Origin: CF-161 sp035263645
GTDB lineage: Bacteria > Chloroflexota > Dormibacteria > Dormibacterales > Dormibacteraceae
Direction of reading: 5' to 3'
DNA length: 11,741 bases
Assembly: GCA_035263645.1 (NCBI GenBank)
Contig: DATFRD010000289.1
Coordinates: 1 to 11,741, forward strand
Positions 6,473 through 11,741 of this stretch are shown here, piece after piece. Positions within the stretch are counted from its first letter, which is position 1. Every line of letters starts with the position of its first letter. The notes under the pieces were generated by a model. It saw only the letters and a list, made by a program, of their open reading frames with translations, ran no database searches and was not told the origin of the DNA. The position numbers and the translations under genes were made by a program.

Positions 6473-8575
6473 TTGCGCGCGAGCGCGCTCGCGGGGGCCG
6501 CGTTCCTCGCGGCCCTCTGCTGGACCGGTCCAGCCGGACTCGACCCGCGCCCCGCGGCAGCAGCGGGGACGGCGTCGAACGTCCAGGCCAGCGCGGTCCA
6601 GGAGATCGCGCTGAGCGGCCTCGCCGTGGGTGCCCAGGAGGTGGACGGCCAGCACGGCGTCGCCGAGGTGCTCTTTCCGCCGCCGAGCGCGCCTCTGGCC
6701 GACGCCGGCAGCTCGGTCCGCGTCTTCTTCGGCCACGATCCGCAGTCCGGCCCCGGCTCGACCATGACGATTGCCGTCAACGACCTGACCCTGGCCACCC
6801 TGGCCCTGGACAGGTCGACTGCCGCCGGCGGTGTCGTCGAGCTGCGGGTGCCGGCGTACGGGCTCGACCTCACCCATCCCAACCGCCTGCGGGTCACGTT
6901 CGACCTGTCGCCGGCGCCCGGCGTGCCGACGACCGAGCTCTTCGGCCGGATCGACCCGTCCACCCTGATCCACTACCGCCTGGCCACGCCAGCAGTCGGT
7001 CCGGCCGGCCTGGAGACGTATCCGTTCTCGCTCCTCGCCACCAATGCGTCCAGTCCGAACATGCCAGTCCTCGGCATCTGCCTCGCGGCCTCGCCCGACG
7101 GCGCCGAGGCGGCGGCGGCGTTCCGCGCGCTGGTCGACCTCGGGTGGCGGGCCGCCACGCAGTCGGTGCGGGTGACGTACGTCCCGCCGGCGCGGCTGTC
7201 GAGCCCGCCGACCAGCGGCGCCGGCGTCCTGGTGGTGGGCCGCCTGGACCACCTGCCGGCAGCAGCCACCATCCTGGACGCTTCCGGGTGGCACTACAGC
7301 CCCGACGCCTGGAGTGCGCCCGACGGCACTCCGGCCGCCCGCGACGACGGCCTGCTGACCACGACGCTCTCGCCGTGGGACGGCAGGACGCCGCTGGTCC
7401 TGGCCACCGGGGCGACCGACCAGGCCGTTGCCCAGGCGGTGGCTGCGCTCGTCCGGCGCGGTCCGCTGCCGCTCAGCGGTGGGTTCCTCATCTCGACCGG
7501 CGCCGTAGGCGTGGCCGATTCCGTGTCGCGAGGCGCCGGCTCCGCCGCATCCCGGTCGGGGCTCGAGCTGGAGGGACCGACCACCGCGGACGTATCACAG
7601 GCGGCGGGCGGAGCCTTCGAGGCCGCCTTCCCGTTCACCGCGCCAGCGGTTCGCCGCGACGGGACAGTCCAGCTGTCCCTCGGCGTCCCGGCGCTGGGGG
7701 CAGCCGCCACCGCAGCCGAGGCCGACGTCTCGGTGAACGGCGTCCACGCCGGCTCCCTGGCGCTCGGCGAGGCCGCCCGGCGGCCGGCCGTCCTGCGGCT
7801 TCAGTTCGCCGGGCGACTGCTCCGGACAGGGCGGAACTCGCTCGCCCTGAGCGTGCGGCTCGGGCCGGCAGCAGCGCCGGCGACCGCCGGTTCCCTGGTG
7901 GCCACCCTCCGGCTGCCGCCGCCCGCGGCCGAGGTTCCCGACCTCGGCGCTCTGCCGTTCCCGTTCATGGCGCCCTCCGCGACGCCGCCCCGGATCGTGC
8001 TGCCCGACACCCGGCCCGACTCGCTCACGGCCGCCGCCGAGACCGCCATCGCGCTCGGGCGGCGGGCCTCGTTCGCGCCCGGCCCATACCAGCTCATGCT
8101 GGCCTCCGACCCACACGTCGCCGCAGGAACCGCCGGCCTGGTCGTGATCGGGGCTCCCACGGCGGGCGGGCCGCTGGCCCCGGTGGCACGGGATCTCCCG
8201 CTGCGCGTCTCGTCGGCCGGCCTGGTCACGGTGGCGGGTGGCCCGGCGATCCGCCAGCTGCCGGCGTCGGTGGCCGCGGTGCAGGAGGTCCGCGCGGACG
8301 GGCGAACGGTCCTGTGGCTGACCGGCCGGGGCGTCACCCTGGAACGTGCCGTGACCGCGCTGTCCGACCCCACGCTGTCCGGTCAGCTCGCGGTCGTGGA
8401 CTCCGCCGGCCGCGTCTCGCTCCTGACGACCGCCGGCGGCGGGCAGCAGCTGTCGGCGCCGGATGCTGCGTCGCCGCCGGCCATCGCGCTCGCCCTCCTC
8501 GTGCTGGCCCTGGCGGGGGTGCTCGCGGGCGTTGCGGTGGTCCCCCTCGTCGGCGCCCGAGGCGTCGCCGGTTGA
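6473..8575 (+). CDS. BcsB-like cellulose synthase accessory / carbohydrate-binding protein
   Basis: This 700-residue exported protein resembles BcsB, the extracytoplasmic subunit that guides the nascent polysaccharide leaving a BcsA-type synthase. From TTG 6473 the N-terminus is a clean signal peptide (basic start, hydrophobic core, PAAAAG cleavage region near 30). The layout matches BcsB: a beta carbohydrate-binding domain (about 35-190), a flavodoxin-like domain (about 194-345, with GAGVLVVGRLDHLP), a second beta domain (about 386-480, with ADVSVNGVHAGSLALG), a second flavodoxin-like domain starting PDLGALPFPFMAPS (about 489), and one C-terminal membrane helix (about 668-695). IVLPDTRPDSLTAAAETAIA is a typical BcsB line. 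A BcsA glycosyltransferase is not visible in the window. The stop overlaps the next gene's TTG (TTGA). It might serve another exopolysaccharide; the family assignment rests on pattern recognition. Confidence 0.8.
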   Translation: MRASALAGAAFLAALCWTGPAGLDPRPAAAAGTASNVQASAVQEIALSGLAVGAQEVDGQHGVAEVLFPPPSAPLADAGSSVRVFFGHDPQSGPGSTMTIAVNDLTLATLALDRSTAAGGVVELRVPAYGLDLTHPNRLRVTFDLSPAPGVPTTELFGRIDPSTLIHYRLATPAVGPAGLETYPFSLLATNASSPNMPVLGICLAASPDGAEAAAAFRALVDLGWRAATQSVRVTYVPPARLSSPPTSGAGVLVVGRLDHLPAAATILDASGWHYSPDAWSAPDGTPAARDDGLLTTTLSPWDGRTPLVLATGATDQAVAQAVAALVRRGPLPLSGGFLISTGAVGVADSVSRGAGSAASRSGLELEGPTTADVSQAAGGAFEAAFPFTAPAVRRDGTVQLSLGVPALGAAATAAEADVSVNGVHAGSLALGEAARRPAVLRLQFAGRLLRTGRNSLALSVRLGPAAAPATAGSLVATLRLPPPAAEVPDLGALPFPFMAPSATPPRIVLPDTRPDSLTAAAETAIALGRRASFAPGPYQLMLASDPHVAAGTAGLVVIGAPTAGGPLAPVARDLPLRVSSAGLVTVAGGPAIRQLPASVAAVQEVRADGRTVLWLTGRGVTLERAVTALSDPTLSGQLAVVDSAGRVSLLTTAGGGQQLSAPDAASPPAIALALLVLALAGVLAGVAVVPLVGARGVAG
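6478..6493 (+). repeat. 16-bp perfect palindrome in the signal-peptide codons
   Basis: CGCGAGCGCGCTCGCG reads the same on both strands and begins 2 bases after the TTG start codon. It could fold around the initiation site, but it also arises easily from arginine/alanine/serine codons in GC-rich DNA. Regulatory meaning is doubtful. Confidence 0.3.
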
Positions 8576-9048
8576 GGCTCGGACGGCTCCGCACGCGCTC
8601 GTTCGTGACCGGCCTGGTCACGTGGTCGGCGCTGGCCATGGCGCCGATCGTGGCCCTCGCGCCACCGCTCGGGGCGAGCTTCGTCATGCTGGCGTTCGCG
8701 CTCGCCGTGTGCGCCACGCTCCTCTTCTCGCTTCGGCTCGGGATCGTGGTCGCGGCGGTCTGTGCAGGCCTCTTCTGGGTCGTCCTCGCGGTCCTGGCGC
8801 TGGCGCCCAGTGGGACGCCAGGAGCGGCCGACGTGCTGGGGGCGCTGGTCCGGGCCGCGGTCGCGCTGCCGGCCGGCCTGGCCGCCGTCGGGCTCGCGGG
8901 GTCGGTGGCGTTCGCCGAGCTGGTCTCCATGGGCCTCGAATGGGACGTGGTTCCCCGCACCGGCGGCGGGGGGAACGGGTTCGGCGCCACGAGAAGCGGC
9001 CGCGGCCCTCAGCGGGTGCGCGTCAACCGCGAGCGCCAGCGCCGGTGA
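8572..9048 (+). CDS. Four-helix membrane protein coupled to the BcsB-like gene
   Basis: I do not recognise the family of this 158-residue protein. It has a short basic N-terminus (RLGRLRTR), about four hydrophobic helices (roughly 11-30, 34-54, 56-78 and 90-117), and a glycine then arginine-rich cytoplasmic-looking tail (about 131-158). The chosen start is TTG 8572-8574, which overlaps the BcsB-like stop as TTGA and has GAGG (8559-8562) 9 bases upstream. GTG 8605 and ATG 8638 are later alternatives that would cut into the first helix. Overlap with the preceding gene implies coupled translation, so the two products probably act in the same membrane complex. The polypeptide lacks glycosyltransferase motifs, so it is not a synthase. 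Confidence 0.75.
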   Translation: MRLGRLRTRSFVTGLVTWSALAMAPIVALAPPLGASFVMLAFALAVCATLLFSLRLGIVVAAVCAGLFWVVLAVLALAPSGTPGAADVLGALVRAAVALPAGLAAVGLAGSVAFAELVSMGLEWDVVPRTGGGGNGFGATRSGRGPQRVRVNRERQRR

Positions 9049-9053
9049 CCACC

Positions 9054-9092
9054 CGCCCCCCTCCCCTCGCGGGAGGGGTTGCGGGAGGGAGC
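9054..9092. terminator. GC-rich palindromic terminator between convergent genes
   Basis: The 61-base gap between two convergent genes contains CCCCTC (9063-9068) and GAGGGG (9073-9078), a 6-bp stem with a GCGG loop followed by TT. A second GCGGGAGGG copy at 9081-9089 can compete for the C-rich arm. The pattern resembles C/G-rich extragenic palindromes that recur in many environmental genomes. It probably ends transcription from both sides; membership of a repeat family is inferred. Confidence 0.5.
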
Positions 9093-9109
9093 CTCGAGAC
9101 ACCTTCAGT

Positions 9110-9751
9110 TCAGTCGGCCAGCGCTTCGCCGACGACCTGGCGAAGGCCGTGCAGCTGCCACAACGAGCGACCGACGAGCCCCGTCATCACGGCCATGCAG
9201 GCAGCCGCCGCGGCGGCCAGCAGGTCGACCTGGACACCCATCGGCGACGGCGCCAGCAGTCCCGGCACGCGAATCGCCGTCCACACGAAGGGGCCGGTGC
9301 CCAGCATGACCACCGTCGCCCCGGCCATCAGCGACACGACCGCCGCGACCTGGCGGCGCCGCGCCCAGAGCACGACGCAGGGACCGCAGGTGGCCGGCCG
9401 AAACCGGCTGGCGCAGTCTGCGCACAGCGCGGTCCCGCAGCCGGCGCAGCGGGCGGCCAGTGGCCGGTCGCTGTGGCGAGAGCACTCTTCCTCCGGCTCG
9501 CTGACCGGAGCCCAGCCTGGCCGGCGCTCCGACGGCCGCGTCCCGTCGTAGGCGGCCCGATGGTCGGGGCGGCGCAGGACCTGGTAGGCGGCGTTCAGCT
9601 CTCGCATCCGCAGCTCGGCGTCGGGGGACCGGTTCACGTCGGGGTGGTACTTGCGCGCCAGCCGCCGGTAGGCGGCTTCGATCACCTCCGTGTCGGCCTG
9701 GGGATCGACCTGGAGGATCTTGTAGAGGTCCTCGCTCGATGTCGCGCTCAT
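9110..9751 (-). CDS. J-domain protein with zinc finger and membrane helices
   Basis: The 213-residue protein starts with a J domain (about 6-70): DLYKILQVDPQADTEVIEAAY, then HPD at 36-38, and a closing MRELNAAYQVLRRPDHRAAYD helix. J domains stimulate the ATPase of DnaK/Hsp70 partners. A cysteine/histidine cluster follows (C90, H93, C102, C105, C110, C113, C122, C125), spaced like a B-box-type double zinc finger. Two hydrophobic helices follow (about 133-155 and 173-195), so the J domain should lie at the inner face of the membrane. The DnaJ G/F region and CTD are absent, so it is not DnaJ. The ATG at 9751 has only AAGGA 2 bases upstream, a weak site. It is last in the minus-strand unit, 40 bases after the sortase gene, which suggests a link to surface-protein assembly, but that is speculative. 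Confidence 0.87.
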   Translation of the reverse strand: MSATSSEDLYKILQVDPQADTEVIEAAYRRLARKYHPDVNRSPDAELRMRELNAAYQVLRRPDHRAAYDGTRPSERRPGWAPVSEPEEECSRHSDRPLAARCAGCGTALCADCASRFRPATCGPCVVLWARRRQVAAVVSLMAGATVVMLGTGPFVWTAIRVPGLLAPSPMGVQVDLLAAAAAACMAVMTGLVGRSLWQLHGLRQVVGEALAD

Positions 9752-9791
9752 CGTCCTTGCCAGCCGGCCACCGAGAAGGGTAGCGCCGGTG

Positions 9792-10442
9792 TCACGCCGC
9801 GACCGCGAAGACCACGACGTTGGTGGTGTAGCGGCCGCGGGCGACGTCGAAGGTGCCCGCGCATGTGATCAGCCGGAGCTCCGGCTCCGCGGTCACGCCG
9901 TACACCTGGTCCGTGGGGAAGTTCGCGACCGGGAACCGGGCCACGCGCTGGACGGTGAACGTCACCCTGGAGCCGTCCGCTCGGGCGACCTCCACCCTGC
10001 TGCCGGCGCGGAGAGACGAGAGGCGGTAGAAGACCGCCGGCCCGGTGTACGAGTCCAGGTGGCCGAGGATGACGGCGGGCCCGGGCTGGCCGGGCACCGG
10101 GCCGTCCTCGTACCAGCCGGCCTCGTTGAAGTCGGGCGGCACCTGGATAGTGCCGTCGGCGTTGAGGCCGAGCCGCGCCAGCGCCGAGTCGACTCCGATG
10201 GCAGGGATGCGGATTCGGACCGGCGGGGGCGCATCCGGGCCCGGGACGGTGACCGGAGCCGGCGGAGCCCCCTGCAGGTCGAGCGGCCGGATCGACGGGG
10301 CAACCACGGGCATCACCGGCGGCTCCGCGGTGGCCCGCGGCGCCGAGGTGCGCATGGCGGCGGGGGGACCCCCGCCGCTCGCGGCGCCGCAGCCGAACAG
10401 CGCCGGCATGAGCGCCGCGAGCAGGACGAGGTGCCGGATCAC
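9792..10442 (-). CDS. Class F-type sortase
   Basis: This 216-residue transpeptidase should cleave a sorting signal on exported proteins and join them to the cell envelope. The catalytic set is clear: H128 in VILGHLDSYTGP, C194 in LRLITCAGTFD, and R204 in RGRYTTNVVVF. RIRIPAIGVDSALARLGL and DGTIQVPPDFNEAGWY are characteristic of class F (and some class E) sortases. The N-terminus has a hydrophobic signal ending PALFGC; C18 could be lipidated, though F at -2 is atypical. A proline/alanine-rich linker (about 22-75) spans to the enzyme core. The GTG start at 10442 lies 3 bases after the DUF4397 stop without a good ribosome site, so initiation is probably by coupling. The neighbouring DUF4397 protein, with a hydrophobic-arginine tail, is the obvious substrate candidate. 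Class assignment is by motif only. Confidence 0.9.
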   Translation of the reverse strand: MIRHLVLLAALMPALFGCGAASGGGPPAAMRTSAPRATAEPPVMPVVAPSIRPLDLQGAPPAPVTVPGPDAPPPVRIRIPAIGVDSALARLGLNADGTIQVPPDFNEAGWYEDGPVPGQPGPAVILGHLDSYTGPAVFYRLSSLRAGSRVEVARADGSRVTFTVQRVARFPVANFPTDQVYGVTAEPELRLITCAGTFDVARGRYTTNVVVFAVAA

Positions 10443-10445
10443 CGG

Positions 10446-11270
10446 CTAGGCGACAGTCCGCCGCCGGCGGACGCCCAGGAGCAGCGCGGCCGGGCCCAGC
10501 AGGCCGCAGGCGAGCAGGGCCAGCGACAGGGCGCCGACGCCGGCGGTGCCGCCGGCGCCGGTGGCCGCGCCTCCGCGGGGAGCCACCGCGGCAGAGCTGG
10601 CGTCCGGGATCTTCAGCAGCTCGACCTTCTTGCCGTCGCCGCCGGTCCCGACCAGCGTGTACACGGTGCCGGCCGTCTCGACGTCTGCCGTCGTCTGGAA
10701 GAGCGTGGTGCCGGTGATCGAGTCGACCAGCTGCACCGGGTATGTGCCGGTGGGGAAGGCCGCGTATGACGACCCCTGCAGGAAGCCGATGTCGCTGAAC
10801 AGGACGGTGCCGTCCATCAGCTCCACGTTCACCTGCGGGACCTCCGGCGCCATGTGGACGAACCGCGCCGCGAACTTGCCGGCTCCCGGGTTCGAGAAGC
10901 CGTCCTGGAAGACGACCGCCTGCTCCTGGCCGGCCCTGCCGCCCGCGAAGACGCTGTAGTACCCGGCGCCCAGGGTCTGCTGCACCTCGGCGATGGGCGT
11001 CCCGGCGGGGCCGGAACCGGCCGGGCGGACCACGAAGTCATGGCTGCCCATCGCGATGGCGGCGTAGGTCGAGGTCGTCTCGTAGATGATGTTGGACCAT
11101 ACGCGATGACCGTCGACGTAGAAGTCGGCGTTCGGTCCATTGGGCGAGAGATAGGTGATGCGCACGAGGGCCGTGCTCGGCGCCGCGCTGGTCGAGACGG
11201 CGGTGGCCAGGCACGTGGCCACCACCGCGCTCAGCGCGAACAGGACCGCGGGGATTGCTCGCCGGTTCAT
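10446..11270 (-). CDS. DUF4397 surface protein with sortase-like C-terminal anchor
   Basis: This 274-residue exported protein begins MNRRAIPAVLFALSAVVAT with likely cleavage near STSAA (about 30). The ALVRITYLSPNGPNADFYVDG opening, YAAIAMGSHDFVVRPAG, and a second RFVHMAPEVPQVNVELMDG module are typical of DUF4397, which forms beta-sandwich repeats of unknown function. The C-terminus is organised like a cell-wall sorting signal: PRGGAATGAGG (231-241), a hydrophobic helix (about 244-267), and RRRR (268-271). There is no LPXTG. The ATG at 11270 overlaps the upstream small gene's TGA (ATGA), which explains why the GAGGAGG is 16 bases away: translation is probably coupled. The open frame extends further upstream, but that part looks non-coding. 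The sortase gene follows after 3 bases. Confidence 0.9.
   Translation of the reverse strand: MNRRAIPAVLFALSAVVATCLATAVSTSAAPSTALVRITYLSPNGPNADFYVDGHRVWSNIIYETTSTYAAIAMGSHDFVVRPAGSGPAGTPIAEVQQTLGAGYYSVFAGGRAGQEQAVVFQDGFSNPGAGKFAARFVHMAPEVPQVNVELMDGTVLFSDIGFLQGSSYAAFPTGTYPVQLVDSITGTTLFQTTADVETAGTVYTLVGTGGDGKKVELLKIPDASSAAVAPRGGAATGAGGTAGVGALSLALLACGLLGPAALLLGVRRRRTVA
10548..10580 (-). other. Candidate non-LPXTG sorting motif (PRGGAATGAGG)
   Basis: Residues 231-241 of the DUF4397 protein lie just before its hydrophobic helix and arginine cluster, exactly where sortase motifs sit. A P-x-GG-x-x-TG pattern is visible instead of LPXTG or LAXTG. It could be the target of the adjacent class F-type sortase, or simply a flexible linker. 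Confidence 0.45.
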
Positions 11271-11521
11271 TGCTGGTGCTTCGCTGCCTCCTCTGTTTCC
11301 GGACGGGTCTGGCTGGGCCAGACGGTGTGCGAGTTCCCCATCGATGACTCCTGCCCCGGCGGCGCCTGGGCCGCCGCCAGATCCGATCGGTTCGGGATCG
11401 CCGGCTCGCGCATCGCGGTGCGCAGCAGGGCGTCCGATTCGAGGCCCACGGAGGCCAGCTCGGCACAGCCGGCTGTCCCCAGAGCGACAGCGATGACCAG
11501 CGCTCTGGCGTGTGCCGGCAC
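11267..11521 (-). CDS. Small exported protein, possible lipoprotein
   Basis: I do not recognise this 84-residue protein. It begins with a basic/hydrophobic signal (MPAHARALVIAVALGTAGC) that could be lipidated at C19; the residues before it (TAG) fit a lipobox only loosely. The mature part is short, hydrophilic and rich in alanine, glutamate and proline, with no further cysteines or helices that I can identify. Support for a real gene comes from AAGGGAGGG (11532-11540) 10 bases before the GTG at 11521, and from its TGA overlapping the ATG of the DUF4397 gene as ATGA. It is the first gene of the sortase unit. It might be a surface factor, or chiefly a translational leader for DUF4397. Confidence 0.6.
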   Translation of the reverse strand: MPAHARALVIAVALGTAGCAELASVGLESDALLRTAMREPAIPNRSDLAAAQAPPGQESSMGNSHTVWPSQTRPETEEAAKHQQ

Positions 11522-11629
11522 GTCGACGAAACCCTCCCTTCTTCGATGTGGCCACGGACAATCCCGCTCGGCCGCAACGTGACAATGCAGATTGACACGA
11601 AGCTGCCAGGCCCGCGGCTAGTGCGGATG

Positions 11630-11646
11630 GCCCAGACGGCCTGGGC
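11630..11646. promoter_or_regulatory. Inverted repeat upstream of the sortase unit
   Basis: GCCCAG (11630-11635) and CTGGGC (11641-11646) form a 6-bp dyad with a 5-base centre, about 110 bases upstream of the first gene of the minus-strand unit. It could be an operator or a leader hairpin. No credible promoter hexamers could be assigned between it and the gene. Confidence 0.25.
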
Positions 11647-11660
11647 GATTCCGGACGTCT

Positions 11661-11733
11661 TACCTGACAGTCCAGGATCCGTCCAGTGTCTCCGTATGGA
11701 GATACCTGCAGTCTCAGCTGGAGGTACCTGCTG
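11661..11733. repeat. Repeated TACCTG boxes with helical spacing, plus a small dyad
   Basis: TACCTG occurs at 11661, 11703 and 11725, 42 and 22 bases apart, close to whole DNA turns. The last two lie within near-identical 15-mers, TGGAGATACCTGCAG (11697-11711) and TGGAGGTACCTGCTG (11719-11733), matching at 13 of 15 bases. TCTCC-GTAT-GGAGA (11689-11702) is a dyad next to them. The cluster lies upstream of the sortase unit and runs to the window edge. It resembles a set of regulator sites, but three short boxes are weak evidence. Otherwise 11522-11741 shows no convincing gene. Confidence 0.3.
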
Positions 11734-11741
11734 CTCGGCAA

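Noticed and set aside
7144..8571. Plus-strand frame 1 before the four-helix protein
   Set aside because: It lies under the BcsB-like gene and reads as arginine/glycine-rich noise; only the part after 8572 looks like a protein.
9789..10769. Plus-strand open frame of 326 codons
   Set aside because: Antisense to the sortase and DUF4397 genes, which carry clear catalytic and family motifs on the minus strand.
11271..11741. Upstream extension of the DUF4397 frame to the window edge
   Set aside because: The extension lacks a signal or domain and overlaps a better small gene; ATG 11270 begins a clear signal peptide.

Overview
The window is a GC-rich (roughly 70% or more by eye) stretch of bacterial chromosome, densely packed with genes, with frequent GTG/TTG starts and very short or overlapping gene junctions. 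A class F-type sortase next to a surface protein with a hydrophobic-plus-arginine tail suggests a monoderm or monoderm-like GC-rich lineage, such as Actinomycetota or a Chloroflexota/Dormibacterota relative. I cannot settle the phylum from this sequence. I see no tRNA, rRNA, CRISPR array, insertion sequence or phage gene, so this looks like ordinary chromosome.

Layout: (1) 2-397 (+) is the 3' end of a family-5 ABC sugar/peptide-binding protein. It is followed by a complete GH3 beta-glucosidase with a PA14 insert (565-3117, +). Together they look like the end of an oligosaccharide uptake-and-hydrolysis locus. (2) 4618-3131 (-) holds two related GNAT acetyltransferases, overlapping by 8 bases, and a small DUF2277 protein. 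The DUF2277 and GH3 genes converge on one perfect hairpin that contains both stop codons. (3) 4717-6366 (+) is an N-acyl-D-amino-acid deacylase. Its last ~30 conserved residues lie in another frame and end at 6295, so the sequence carries a +1 frameshift or base error near 6196-6203. (4) 6473-9048 (+) is a BcsB-like secreted, membrane-anchored carbohydrate-binding protein, coupled through a TTGA overlap to a four-helix membrane protein. No BcsA synthase is visible in the window. (5) 11521-9110 (-) is a tightly packed four-gene unit: a short exported protein, a DUF4397 surface protein, a class F-type sortase, and a J-domain/zinc-finger membrane protein.

How the genes may work together: the first block imports and cleaves beta-linked sugars, and the deacylase may recycle N-acyl-D-amino acids. 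The BcsB-like pair belongs to the cell envelope. The sortase unit is the most interesting part. The DUF4397 protein ends in a glycine-rich PRGGAATGAGG segment, a hydrophobic helix and four arginines, and it sits 3 bases upstream of the sortase. It lacks LPXTG, so the pair may be a dedicated sortase and substrate with a non-classical sorting signal. That reading is inference.
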